64,000 nt of DNA, taken from the NCBI GenBank assembly GCA_031308135.1, contig JAHLJT010000631.1, positions 216,812,111 to 216,876,110 on the forward strand, in the 5' to 3' direction. The notes below the pieces were generated by a model. That model worked only from the letters and a program-made list of their open reading frames with translations. It was not told where the DNA came from and did no database searches. Both the position numbers and the translations under genes were made by a program. Of this stretch, positions 1 to 10,686 are shown piece after piece (position 1 is the stretch's first letter; every line of letters starts with the position of its first letter). This DNA comes from Acheta domesticus. Its lineage: Eukaryota; Arthropoda; Insecta; Orthoptera; Gryllidae.

Positions 1-43
1 TTTCTATTAGTATAAGGATATTGCTGCAAAACTCAGAGCTGAA

Positions 44-560
44 GTGCTGGAATTTAGTAGTAGAAACAAACGGAGCTACATTAGCACTTTCTCGCATCAG
101 TTGAAAGTTTCGAAATTTTTACAAATTCAAAGAGTACAACAAAAAGGAGATTGTGCCATTTTTAAGAGACCTTTTCTCTATCTGAGGAAACATTGTGGAG
201 CCTTCTTGAGAGAGAAAGAGAGAGAGCGCCAGAAAGAGAACGAGAGAGCGCGCGCGCGCGCGAGAGAGAGCGAGAGAGAGAACGCGCGCGAAAGAGAGAG
301 CACGAGAGACAGAGAGAGCGAGAGAGCGCGCAAGAGGGAAAGGGCGCGTGAGAGAGCGCGCGCGAGAGAGAGAGAGAACGCGCGCGAGAGACAGAGCACG
401 AGAGACAGAGAGAGCGAGAGAGAGAGCGCGCGTGAGAGAGCGCAAGAGAGAGAGAGAGTGAGCGCGCGAGAGAGCGGTAGAGGGAGAGCGCGCGCGAGAG
501 AGAGAGCGCGTGCGAGAGAGAGAGCGGGAGCGCGAGAGCGAGCGAGAGAAGAGAAAAAGA
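44..560. repeat. Purine-rich (GA/GC)n low-complexity tract
   Basis: From about 205 to 545 the plus strand is an interrupted GAGA tract punctuated by GCGCGC blocks. The frames open across it on both strands translate to Arg/Glu or Ser/Leu repeats and are not credible proteins. Such polypurine tracts can adopt triplex or Z-type structure; no function is evident from sequence. Confidence 0.85.
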
Positions 561-1309
561 AGCAAACACCCTTTTATTTCAAACAAAATTCCGCAAGAAC
601 TACCCATACCGAATTTCAAAAATTGTACCACACTATCTTACTTAAAGATCCAACATTGAAAAACAGATATCATTAAGGAAAAAAACCTCTTTCTTCAGTA
701 TTGCGAATGTAGGAAGTTGCCGACAGAAGTCCGAATGTTTGCAATTTTCGAAAATTCAAGGTTATGGTTCAGGGAAAATTCAGGGGAAATGGGGTCCAAT
801 TTTTTTTTCTTTGTTCAAGAGAAAAAATGTAATAAAAAATGTGGAGCCATTTCTGGAAAATTTTTAAATGTTGAGACTTCATGTGAAGTACCCCCCCCTC
901 CCCCAATTCAAAATATCCTTTTCTAGTTCGCAGAGCCGTGAGTGTGGCCAGATCAATGTCAATTTTGAAGAAAAATGTCAGAACAGGTTAGGCAGGTTCT
1001 AACACTGGTCACAAATTGACACTAAATTTGGTGGAAACCTATTTTTCAGTATCATTGACACACAAAATATAGATTCTGACTATACAAGTGTTAGAAGAAA
1101 GAAATTACTACACAAAGGAACAAGATTTATCCATTTTTTTGATATCAGTGCCCAATATGAGTTTTTCTCCAATTTTTACCTCAGCATTACAATACTTGCT
1201 CTGTACTACGTAAGTAGTATGCATGAAATAAAATTGAAAAAAAAAACGCATCTTAAGAAATTATCATAGCTTTAATTTTGAATATAGTAACTTCTTTCTT
1301 ATGTTGCAG

Positions 1310-1399
1310 CAGTTGAAAAATATAAATGAAACAGAAGTTTTACTTCAGAGCAGTTTGCAGTGGTTAGAATACACACATCAGGAAGGATCAGGTTCATTG
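1310..1399 (+). CDS. Internal exon of an unrecognised plus-strand gene
   Basis: A 90-nt open exon preceded by a pyrimidine-rich tract ending TTATGTTGCAG and followed by the donor TTG|GTAATATAT. It encodes 30 residues beginning QLKNINETEVLLQSS and ending in EGSGSL, hydrophilic and helix-like, with no domain I recognise. It starts and ends in phase 0. The frame also stays open a few codons either side, so the splice-site pair is the main support. It may belong to the same gene as the terminal exon at 5407-5747, but that exon needs phase 1, so at least one unseen exon or another donor would lie between them. Function unknown. Confidence 0.4.
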
Positions 1400-2582
1400 G
1401 TAATATATCTTTTTGGTTACTTTTATCCAGTAATCTTAAGCAGAAAACAATTATTAGTATTTTTAATTGCCTTACTCTACATTGAAAATTGAGACGAAGT
1501 AAAATCACCAGCACCTTTCAGCATCCCTGTTAAGATTTTTCGGGGTCTGTGTGACAGAATTCAAAAACACTGGATGGTATTTTATGGGATGATTATGAAA
1601 CCCTACTGTTAGAGCAAAGAGCTAGCAAGCATTGTTCTTATCATTCTTCTTCATTAGACATGAAAGGTGTGATTATGAGAAATTCCTACATCTACCTGCC
1701 AGTTCGGAAGCATCTTCATATTTTATTTATTTATAAATTTACATTTATTACAGACAATCATTCAATAAGAAAACAATTGAAAACAAATATTGTAGTAATT
1801 CTGTTATGAGATATTTTTACATCAAACAAATTTATTAACTATTAGATATTTAACATCCATTACAAATTGAAAACTTAGAATTACACAATTCCACTTTTGC
1901 AGAATCAAACCATTCTACACATTTTCCATTACAGTGCACAATAATGCAAAGATGGTTTTGCAAAAGGTACTCTACAAAGAACATTGTTAGTAGTATACTA
2001 ATATTCCTTTCTCTTGCATTTTTGAAAATGAAGGGCAAAAACAGATTGCTAGGCCAATGCTAGGTCAAAATGTGACATTTGATTCTAAAATGTAGAGAAA
2101 AAGAACATGTTGAGTTTCAATAATTTACAGCTTCAATACCATTTTCATTCCAAATTGAAACTTTTATGCAGTTGTTTTATCAACAAAAGCACAAAATATA
2201 GTTTTTTTTCTCTGTAATTAAATTTTAAAATATGCATATGTTCATTTTGAAAATTTGTTTTTTTTCTTTCAAAATACTACCAAAAAAGTCATTTATTAAG
2301 TTTAGGCAGATGAAGTTTCAAAAAATCTGAAACTCATAGGTCGATTTAAGAGTAATCCTTGTGTTTGGTAAAGGAATGGTCCTTATATTTAATAATAAAA
2401 ATTAATTTTTTTCTTTTTAAAATCAATTTTTTAATTGGGAAAAGAAAAAAGCTCTCTTTAAGAGATAAATCCCATGCAAACACTTGTTTTGCTTCTTGAA
2501 TTACATAGTCTACATCCTTAATGTATCGTAAAACTTGATATTGATATTGAATTGTTGAAGTATTTCACAAAGTTGTGTGCAC

Positions 2583-2650
2583 TGAGGAGGAGAGGAAGGA
2601 GGAGGAGGAGAGGGAGGAAGGAGGAGGAGGATAGGAAGGAGAAGAAAGGA
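2583..2650. repeat. (GGA)n-rich purine microsatellite
   Basis: Interrupted GGA/GAA tract directly upstream of the foldback element that begins at 2700. It sits outside the element's inverted repeat. Confidence 0.75.
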
Positions 2651-2699
2651 GAATGAAAATAGAAGATACTCTGTCTTGGCCTACTTCTGTTTTATCTAC

Positions 2700-4102
2700 G
2701 GGTCATTCCATATTAAATCAACACAGTCATTTTACATCACCATCTCAGATTCCAATGAAACACATACTACACATAGGTAGTATGCGTGGAGAATAAGAAA
2801 ACTACAAATTTTGAGTAAAATATTTCCACCCGTTTCTGAAATACAGCCATGTAAAAGTTTGCAAAATTGGCTTCCCGAAAATTTTTAAATTGATGTAGAA
2901 CCTCACCAAATTAAGATAGAGAGCTGGAACAGGTGTCATTTTTCAGCTTTCTTTATGACCTTTTACATGATATACAATTCAATAGGGGGTTGCGTTCAAA
3001 AACGTTTTCAAATTTGAATTAGAAATTTTAATTTTGAGTTCTTTCAAAATGCTCATCTTCAAAAAAATTGAAAAAATTCTATAATAATCCTTGTATATAT
3101 CCAAACAGATGGTGCAAGTTTAAAAATGGGACTGCAATGGGTTCATATGGTAATCTTTATTTAAAATGCACAATATATACTTACTCTTGATTTTACTGAT
3201 TTAAAATGCATTTTATTTCAAATTATAAGACATAATATATACAAATTATTATTTAGTGTTTTTTGTTGGTGAGTGTGTTGTGTTTTATTGTTATTGTTAT
3301 TATTATTATTTTATTATTTTTATTAGACCGCGGAACTTCATGCAATTGCAAATGTTTTGACTGTGCATATCGAAGGAGATGTATATAACTTTATCTATCA
3401 CCAAAAATAAAACTAATCTACCCTATTTTTATTTTGCATGTTTGCAATTTTTTAGTCTAAATGCATATTTTAATGTATGCGGTATATTTTAGAGCATGTA
3501 TTCCAGGTTTTTGTGGAGAAGAGGATCGCGGTCAGTATCTTTTCGGGTATTTCTCTTTCAACTTAGAAGTGACTTTCTTCTGACAACGCGGCTAGGAAAA
3601 TTGAACTTCCTTAGTACCCTTCGCACGGTTTCGGGATTTAGTTTCTTGCCAATTCCAATTTATAACTGTGGAGACCTTTTGGTGCATTAATACGAGGGTC
3701 CTTCTTTATTATTTTCACAACAAGATTCTCTTCTGGATCAGAAAGTCTTCGGACGTTCTCCTCCGGGTTGCAATTCATTGATGGACCATGAGATTGTCAC
3801 TCACTGTGCTTTTTTCATTAATGGCATTTTGCAAAATTTTGGGCATCATAAACCCTTTGCATGATGGTAAATAACCAGCTGCCGCTGCTCAAAGTTGGTG
3901 TTCATACCTCAACGATTCATTTCGCTTAAATGTTTAGGTTCCCACGTATCTGGTTCATCAACTGAAAGGTGACCATGGTTTGTTTATTTTTTGGTGATAG
4001 GTAAAGTTATATACATTTCCTTTCGATATGTACAGTCAGTAAAAATATGCAATTGCATGACATTCCGCGGTATAATAATAATAAGAAGAAGAAGAAGAAG
4101 GA

Positions 4103-4134
<32 letters not shown>

Positions 4135-4731
4135 AAATTCATAACAATAAAACACAACACACTCGCCAATAAAAACACTAAATTAATAATTTGTATATAT
4201 TAGGTCTTATAATTTGAAATAAAATGCATTTTAAATCAGTAAAATCTAGAGTAAGTAAATACTGTGCATTTTAAATAAAGATTACCATATGAACCCATTG
4301 CAGTCCCATTTTTAAACTTGCACCATCTGTTTGGAAATATACAAGGATTATTATAGAATTTTTCAGTTTTTTTGAAGATGAGCATTTTGAAAAAACTCAA
4401 AATCAAAATTTTAAATTCAAATTTGAAAACATTTTTGAATGCAACACCTATTGAGTTATATATCATATAAAAGGCCATAAAGAAAACTGAAAAATGACAC
4501 CTGTTCCAGCTCTCTATCTTAATTTGGTGAGGTTCTACATCAATTTAAAAAATTTCGGGAAGCCAATTTTGCAAAATTTTACATGGCTGTATTTCAGAAA
4601 CGGGTGGAAATATTTTACTCAAAATTTTCTTATTCTCCATGCATACTACCTATGTGTCAAATTTCATCTGAATCTAAAATGGTGAGGTAAAATTTTAATT
4701 AAAACTGTGTTGATTTAATATGGAATGACCC
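2700..4731. mobile_element. 2.0-kb foldback element with about 700-bp inverted arms
   Basis: The left arm (2700 to about 3413) is reverse-complementary to the right arm (about 3979 to 4731), separated by about 565 bp. The ends are GGGTCATTCCATATTAAATC and its complement, flanked on both sides by CTAC (2696-2699 and 4732-4735), a candidate 4-bp target-site duplication. The arms differ mainly by indels and by the microsatellite they hold: ATT/GTT-rich in the left arm (about 3282-3328), GAA-rich in the right arm (about 4072-4135). The spacer has no recognisable transposase. It behaves like a non-autonomous foldback DNA element. A related GGAATGACCC end occurs near 22600. Confidence 0.85.
4072..4135. 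repeat. (ATA)n/(GAA)n microsatellite in right foldback arm
   Basis: Begins as a few ATA/AAT triplets and becomes an AAG/GAA run. The matching place in the left arm is an ATT/GTT-type tract, so the repeat has changed since the arms separated. Confidence 0.85.
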
Positions 4732-4993
4732 CTACATAACATCATGAATACTGTGCATTCTTTTTTCTTGCTTATGAGGCCTTCATACAGCAGAGCTGCA
4801 GCAGCTAATTGATATATAAAAATAAAACAATGTAATGTTTTTTTGTGTTTTTTAATGTTTCTGTTTGAATAAATTAGCTATACAAAATTAAAAATACAAT
4901 AACAAGTACCTTTTCTTTCCTTTCTTTCTTTTAATATTGTGATTATTAATATTAAAGATGAAATTTTTTTTCTGAAAGACCTTGATTAATATT

Positions 4994-5209
4994 GTATATT
5001 AAATTAAGGACCATGGAGGCCATGCCAAATATGATACCTGGATGTTAAGTTTTATATTTTATTACATTTTGTAGATACCCAACACTCCACTTGTTCTTAC
5101 CTTTGGAGGAGGTGGGGGATTGAGCACCCACAAACATAATAAAATATAAAATTTAATATCCAGGTGCTGTAATTGACTTGCCCTCTATGGTCCTTAATTC
5201 AATATATAA
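4994..5209. mobile_element. Small MITE with about 65-bp inverted ends
   Basis: The left side contains AAATTAAGGACCATGGAGGC and later ATACCTGGATGTTAAGTTTT; the right side carries their imperfect complements (ATTTAATATCCAGGTGCTG, CTATGGTCCTTAATTCAATA). The whole is about 215 bp with no coding potential. Exact termini and target duplication are unclear because the flanks are TA-rich. Confidence 0.7.
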
Positions 5210-5406
5210 AATTGTTATGATTATAAAAGGAAGATTTCAGATAGACCAGATTTTGTCTACATGTTGTGTTTTGTTTCTTCTAGTTTACAGTTTGTTAGCA
5301 TTCTTTACAACCAATTGCTTTTGGCATTTTCTTTGACAGAGATGATTGTAAGCATTGCTAACAACTAACAAGACAAACTTCACTCGTAAGAAAGTCTGAT
5401 TTTCAG

Positions 5407-5747
5407 CACTTCAAAGCATTGCAGTTGTGCATCCAGTTATTATGTTGAGATCACTGATTTTAACACCTCTAGGTGGTGTTAAGAGTGCTGCTTCAACTCT
5501 GAAGATTGAGATCTCTCAAAATGACCCCTGGGTTGTTGGATTTAGCCATTTGCCTCTTATAGGAAGATTGTCTGTTATGGAATTAACAAAGAAATATGAA
5601 AACTTGATTATCAATAAATTAATTGTAGATGTGAAAATTGATTATATCAACTGCTTTTCTTTGGAGATGGAAGAAAAAACTGAAATAATTCCACAACCTA
5701 GAAAGAATTATGCTAAATTAATAGAATGCGCTACATTTAAACAATAG
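5407..5747 (+). CDS. Terminal coding exon of an unrecognised plus-strand gene
   Basis: The exon follows the acceptor TCTGATTTTCAG and stays open for about 113 codons to a TAG at 5745-5747, long for this AT-rich background. The reading frame requires phase 1 at the acceptor. The peptide has mixed, protein-like composition: an early stretch MLRSLILTPLGGVKSAAS, then DPWVVGFSHLPLIGRLSV, then a lysine-rich tail ending ATFKQ. No signal peptide or transmembrane segment is evident and I do not recognise the family. It converges on the minus-strand SV2-like gene; the last 30 nt of both frames overlap (5718-5747). Alternative acceptors at GCATTGCAG and CATCCAG keep the same frame. Confidence 0.5.
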
Positions 5748-5919
5748 ATTAATAGTTAAAAGATAGTAATGAAATGTGAAATAGTCCATACATGCACATA
5801 GCCCTCCAAGCACAAAAGTCATTACTAGGCAATTTGTTTCCAGAAGTACTCCCATCAACATATGTGCTGTGAAAGAACCTAACCTTCCACACATTAGTGA
5901 AAGGCATACCGCCATGGCC
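5718..5919 (-). CDS. SV2-like copy 1, last exon (helix 11; atypical C-terminus)
   Basis: It opens AMAVCLSLMCGRLGSFTAHM after the acceptor AAATTTTCAG, typical of helix 11. After GGLCAC the sequence diverges from copy 2: it runs YFTFHYYLLTINLLF to a stop near 5718, whereas copy 2 keeps a glycine-rich helix 12 ending LLAFLLPSPKK. The tail may be a degraded helix 12 or the result of truncation next to the convergent plus-strand exon. Confidence 0.65.
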
Positions 5920-8900
5920 CTGAAAATTTTAAAACAGTTTTTTATAATTACTATCATTCTTTCTCACCAATAGAGAAAACTGTTTCTTACCGTAGATTAG
6001 TTGGAAATATTTCGACCACAACAGAAACTGTGACGGCTATGCACATACCAGATAACGTTACAAAAGCTAGAGCCATTAAAAAAAATTCCCAGTCAGCGTT
6101 TACATAATCAAGCAATAATCCAGCAAGCCCTCCAAAAAACAAGCTGGCCACTGCAACAAATAATAGTCATTATAAAATTAATGGAATCCAAAAATTTTAA
6201 TTCAACTTTTCAGCATTTCAATAAATCATTAAGTTATTTGCAAATTAAAAATATATAAATATATACAATTTTCTCATTGAACAATCTAAAAATTAATAAT
6301 ATTCTATTATATAACACAATTTGGATAATTACTTACTGATTATTGGTTTCTTTCCAAGCGGTCCTATTAAGAAACCTACCATGATGAAGGATATTGCACT
6401 TGCTGCACCTATTATAAGGGTATTTCGAAATGCTGATATATCAATGTGATTGTTGCATTCAGGTGAATTTGACACCTCTGGTACTAAAGAATTTTTTTTC
6501 TGTTTTAGTTTCCATGAAATTACTTATATTTGGTGCATTTAAGGCTGTTAGAATAATTTCATTTCCATGAACTTCAATCTGGAGTGTGTTATCACTTAAA
6601 TTGTGAAGAAAAGTGTCATTAGAGCAATTTAAAATTTTGGGAGAAGCTTCTACAGGAATCTGTGTGATATTATTAACATTTAAAACAAGTACACTATTTT
6701 CACAGGAAAATGAAAGTGTGTCATTGGCTTGCAGATTCACGGTTGCAGGTTTCAAGAACTTCAGTGATATTATATCGATGGGTTGTGATATATTAGGTGA
6801 TTCAATCGGTCTTCCAAATGTACTGTAAATTTGACATGTACTGACTCGGGCACCAGGATGAATAGAAAAATATGCTGCTTGGTGGTTAAATATGTCAGGA
6901 AGCCATAATGACAGTCCATTTGCACTAAAAAAATGCATAAAAAATTATATTACAGCCCCAAATAATATGATATAACAAAAGGTCATATGCACATATTCAC
7001 AATTTTACCTGGCATACAATCCATACTGTACAAAACAGACAAGCAATGTCTTCCATAAAAATGGTGTTTTGAAAAGAGGAACAGTTTGATTCCACATGTG
7101 AACAATTAAGTCAATTATTGATGACCCACTATCAGATGGAGAAACTTGCGTAGCATCATCTTCTGTTAGAATTATTGATTTTACCTGCATGAAATAACAT
7201 GAAGATTGAACCATTTCAATATTTTTCTGGTAATATTTTGAAATCAAGCATTACTTACTGGATACTTTATGACACTGTTTCCAGAATTCTTCACATACAT
7301 ATTTCTCAAAACGTTAAGAGCTTCATCTTTTTTCCCAACTGCCATAAGGAATTTTGGGGTTTCTGGGAGGCAGAATGCTGTGACAACACCAGCCAAAAGT
7401 GTGGGTAAGGCACAGACTACAATGAAAACCCTCCAAGATTTGTAGACACACCATGGAAGGTGCCAAGCCCAAGTTTGTGGTATATTAACCAAGCAATACC
7501 TGCAATTTCAAATTTTACTTACTTTTTTTGTAAGAGTGATGTATTGTTATATGCTTATCTCTCTCTCTGTCTCTCTCTCTCTCTCTCTCTCCCCTCTCCC
7601 TCTTCCAATACACGTATAAAACAAAGGAAGTGTGGAAGAAACATCCCTAAGAAGCAGATTAGATAAGTGACAAGAAAGTTAAATGATCATAGTGGTGAGA
7701 GAGAAAAGTGTGGTGTACATTTATGTAATAGAAAAGTGAAACAGATATGTATAGTGGTATAGGTATAAGAGTTTGAAACAAGTGAAATGTAAGGATATGA
7801 CAGCCAATAAATTACTGAATCCTAAATCAATGAATTACTGATCATAAACCATCTCTGTGCCCTGTTGGCAGAAGTCCTTCTCTCTTAACAGTTTTTTTGT
7901 AAGATGTAATAATGGGATAAAATTATGAGAAAAACATGGCATTTAACAAGAAAAAGCCTTATTCAATTATGAACTAACTGAAGAATAACCATTATGAACT
8001 ACATAACTGAAAAAGGGATCTATGAACATTTTACTTTTATGCTGTAAAAATGTTCAGCATGAATATAAATGCATTGCATCAACAAAAATACATTGCTTTA
8101 TGTCCAATGCAAATTGCACTGTTTATTTTAATAATGTTTCTCAGTTTGCACACATTACACATGAATATGTTACTCAATTGCATTGTCTATAATATTAATT
8201 GCACAATGTAGTTCAGTACAATGCATCAATTTTGATGTATCTTTCATAGGAAAGAATTAATCTGTGAAGTGCAAAAGACTGCCATTATACTGTGTGTAAA
8301 TCTGTATACCTATAACATCAGTACTCAATAACTGATGAATAAATATTTTTAATGTTTTGAACAAAAGGTGCTGATAGTCTCTTAACTGGGACTTTGTAAT
8401 ATAATGACTGTTTATTTGTGCGAAGAAAAAAAATCAATAGAAGGGTAGTACATTAAGAATTACAGAATTGAAAAACATTTGAGGGAAGGAATAATTGAGC
8501 CCAAGATTTGTTTTACTTTTTGTACAAGTCATATTGACATAAATGGAAAAGAAAAAATGATATTTCATTGTGAAGCTTGTGTTCTGGTAGTACACTAAAA
8601 CTTGCTCAATGGGAAAGCTCATGGGACCAGTATTTTTTTTCCATATTAGACAAGTTTCCTCATTATACAATGTAATACAGTATAACTTGTGTTTGGCAGA
8701 ACCACTATTCCTGTTCCCGTTAGACAGATTTCCGCATTATGTACATTCATCATTGAGCAAATTTTACTGCAGCCTATATCTATAATCAATTATCAGATTT
8801 TTCCTTTATTTCATAATCAACCATTTTACATACCTGGTTGAGCACAGATTGCCATGCCTATGAATACGGATAACCACATCAATCCTTTGTTCCTATTTTC

Positions 8901-10686
8901 TGTAGCATGGAATTCTCCAAAATAAGCATATATAACTGAAGAAGCTCCTGATATCCTTTAAAATAAGTATGAAAGAAACATAGATGTTTTATAAATTGCA
9001 TGCTACTGTCAATTGATACTTTCAATTATGGTACTGTACTATCAGTTTTATAATTGCATATTACTCTAGTATGAACAATTTCAACTTACAAGAAGCCACA
9101 AACAAAACGAAAGGTGAGAAAAATCCAGAAAATGGGTATGAAACTACTTATTATGGCACACAAGCCATCTAGAAGATATGAAGTTACAAGAGCTTTTTTG
9201 CGACCTCTTGTGTCTGCAAGATAACCCCACATATGGGATCCACAAATCATTCCTATAAAAGAAGAAATCTGAGAGTGAACAAATGTTTAAAAATTTCATG
9301 AGAAAATTATGTTCATCAGAGATTCTTGTAAGCATAAACATAAAAAATATTATATACATGGGCTCAATAAAACAGAAATGTTTAACAGTAAACATATTAT
9401 AAAATTTATTCACAAATCAGTATTATAATCTGTTTGTGAAGTTCATGATGTATACTTTTATTAAATTACTCATTAAATTACAGGTTTATTAAATTACCTC
9501 TAAGAAAGAAATTCACTTCTCCCCATAGCTCGTCATACGCAGTTTTTAACTGTTTTTGACGTAAATAAATAAATAAATAAAAAAAAAAAGTCCAATTTAA
9601 AAATTTCAAAAATTTTGTTTTAGCATATGAAAATCTTTTAAAACTTGTGTGATTTAAATATTTATATCTCAAAGAGAGAGAGAGAGAAGAAAAAAAAAGA
9701 ATGTTTATGGCAACTTTGAAGATCATCATGTTTATCTTCAGTTTTAGATCTCTTTGGATATTTAGGATTCATTTCAGTTTAAATAATTTTGGTATATTTT
9801 TTATATTGGTAGTCAAAAGTAATAATTATTTCTTAATGTTTCTTACTTGTACCCGAGAAAAATTTATTCAGTAATTTAAAAATAAATCAATTCATGATCT
9901 GCTGTTCACAACTAGAACCATCAATGCATACACTCTATTTTTAATTGAATACTTTCATCACAAATATTCTAATTAGTAATTGTGTTGAATCACTATAATT
10001 TTACCCTACAGAATATAATTCAATTTTATTAGTTTGAACATAGCAGGCTATGGTTTGAATAACTATTAGTCATTTAAAGTACCTAATGTGTGTAGGGGAA
10101 GTATATGAAGATCCTACTTTTTCTTACTTTCTTCTTTGATTCTTAAGTGTGATGTAATTTATGTTTCTCATTAAAATCTTGTTGGTGAAGTGAAATATAA
10201 ACATCTCAAAAATAATTTATTTAGCAATTCCATTCAAATTGTTAGAAACTTACCCACTGGGTATACTGCATTAAGTAAGCCTTTGTCTGCTGCTGAAAGA
10301 TTAAAGTCACATTGTGCTGAAGGTATCAGAAATGAAACTCCAAAAGTTTCCATCATTACACCTATTAAACCAATTCCACATGAGATGAGAAGAATATTAT
10401 GAAATTTTCCAGTTCCTGTAAAAATGCATTAATTCATACATTTAGATATTAAATATTAAAGCATATTTTTTGATATTTTTGTTTTGTTCTCATACCTGTG
10501 ATGTATAGAGCATCTTCAAATTCTGTGGGATATTCTTTTCCTTTTCCATTTTCTTGAAAACAGAATTGAAGATAATTCCAGTGGGTTTGACATTGCAAGA
10601 AGAAACTCATAAATATAATTACTTGTGGTAAAAAGAAAAGCTTGTTAAACTTACCTATTGGTTTTATTCCTCGAGCCATTTCCTCA
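5718..10686 (-). CDS. SV2-like MFS transporter, copy 1 (10 exons, two frame breaks)
   Basis: This encodes a major facilitator superfamily protein of the synaptic vesicle glycoprotein 2 / SVOP group, expected in vesicle or plasma membrane with 12 helices; insect paralogues are numerous and their substrates mostly unknown. Exons in gene order: 10686-10655, 10552-10496, 10415-10254, 9252-9090, 8955-8834, 7499-7259, 7184-7009, 6924-6337, 6150-5991, 5919-5718. All introns are GT-AG and phases match. Family signatures seen include GDKG-like AADKGLLNAVYPVG, the MFS loop GYLADTRGRKKAL, SGASSVIYAYFGEFH, SWRVF, and VVVEIFPTNLRAMAV. A large luminal loop between helices 7 and 8 has several N-glycosylation sequons. 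Total about 630 codons, usual for the family. Two indels break the frame: an extra TA around 7481-7486 and an 8-base homopolymer at 6492-6499. It is either a recent pseudogene or an intact gene with assembly errors. The last helix is poorly conserved. Confidence 0.85.
5991..6150 (-). CDS. SV2-like copy 1, exon 9 (helices 9-10)
   Basis: It encodes LFFGGLAGLLLDYVNADWEF, ALAFVTLSGMCIAVTVSVVV and EIFPTNLR, the strongly conserved ELFPTxLR block of SV2. Acceptor TGTTGCAG, donor CTACG|GTAAGAAAC, phase 2 exit. Confidence 0.9.
6337..6924 (-). CDS. SV2-like copy 1, exon 8 (luminal loop, second frame break)
   Basis: A long exon covering the end of helix 7 (SANGLSLWLPDIFNHQ), the luminal loop with sequons such as NDT, NIT, NCS and NIS, and helix 8 (LIIGAASAISFIMVGFLIGP). 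The frame shifts at an A8 run on the coding strand (6492-6499); one base fewer restores KKNSLVPEVSNSPECNN and the rest of the exon. Donor ATCA|GTAAGT in phase 1. Confidence 0.85.
7009..7184 (-). CDS. SV2-like copy 1, exon 7 (helix 7)
   Basis: It encodes VKSIILTEDDATQ and then IVHMWNQTVPLFKTPFLWKT and CFVQYGLYA, matching the WNQTxPLFxxP segment before helix 7. Acceptor TTTCATGCAG, donor GCCAG|GTAAAAT, exit phase 2. The homologous exon of copy 2 is at 31156-31330. Confidence 0.9.
7259..7499 (-). CDS. SV2-like copy 1, exon 6 (carries first frame break)
   Basis: The acceptor AAATTGCAG opens GIAWLI in the frame set by exon 5, but the conserved continuation PQTWAWHLPWC lies in another frame. Two surplus bases in the TATA run at about 7481-7486 account for this exactly. 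After the break the frame is open through YKSWRVFIVVCALPTLLAG and PETPKFLM, canonical for SV2. The donor is CCA|GTAAGTAATG in phase 0. Confidence 0.85.
7560..7606. repeat. (CT)n microsatellite
   Basis: TCTCTCTCTGTCTCTCTCTC-type run followed by CCCTCTCCC inside the intron between exons 5 and 6 of SV2-like copy 1. Confidence 0.9.
8834..8955 (-). CDS. SV2-like copy 1, exon 5 (helix 4)
   Basis: It encodes ISGASSVIYAYFGEFHATEN, the family-typical SGxSSVxYAYxGEFH block, then WLSVFIGMAICAQP. The acceptor ends TTTTAAAG, which is weaker than usual, and the donor is CCAG|GTATGT. Exit is phase 1. Confidence 0.9.
9090..9252 (-). CDS. SV2-like copy 1, exon 4 (helices 2-3)
   Basis: It encodes GMICGSHMWGYLADTRGRKK, the MFS motif A loop between helices 2 and 3, then a helix ending FLTFRFVCGF. 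Acceptor CTTTTATAG, donor TTCTT|GTAAGTTG, leaving in phase 2. Confidence 0.9.
10254..10415 (-). CDS. SV2-like copy 1, exon 3 (helix 1)
   Basis: It encodes TGKFHNILLISCGIGLIGVM and then a stretch ending SAADKGLLNAVYPV, i.e. helix 1 and the conserved DKG turn before helix 2. The acceptor is ATTTTTACAG and the donor GTGG|GTAAGTTTC, with phase 1 at both ends. Confidence 0.85.
10496..10552 (-). CDS. SV2-like copy 1, exon 2
   Basis: It encodes ENGKGKEYPTEFEDALYIT followed by a split glycine codon, matching the acidic stretch before helix 1 of SV2 proteins. The acceptor is TGTTTTCAAG and the donor ACAG|GTATGAG. Entry and exit are both phase 1. Confidence 0.75.
10655..10686 (-). CDS. SV2-like copy 1, exon 1 (start codon)
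   Basis: The acceptor TTTTGTCAG is followed by a 7-nt leader and ATG at 10679. Eight codons (MARGIKPI) plus one base precede the donor at 10654. The acceptor just upstream implies a separate 5' untranslated exon further right, which I could not place. The start is chosen because splicing to the next exon preserves the SV2 N-terminal pattern ahead of EYPTEFEDALYITG. Confidence 0.6.

Noticed and set aside
44..676. 210-codon Arg/Glu-rich frame and its antisense Ser/Leu frames
   Set aside because: They arise only because the GA/GC low-complexity tract has no stops; composition is repetitive and flanking splice or start context is absent.
933..988. Possible 56-nt exon between TTCGCAG and CAG|GTTAGG
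   Set aside because: It cannot be joined in frame to the exon at 1310-1399 in either open phase (stops arise at once), and the donor is weak.
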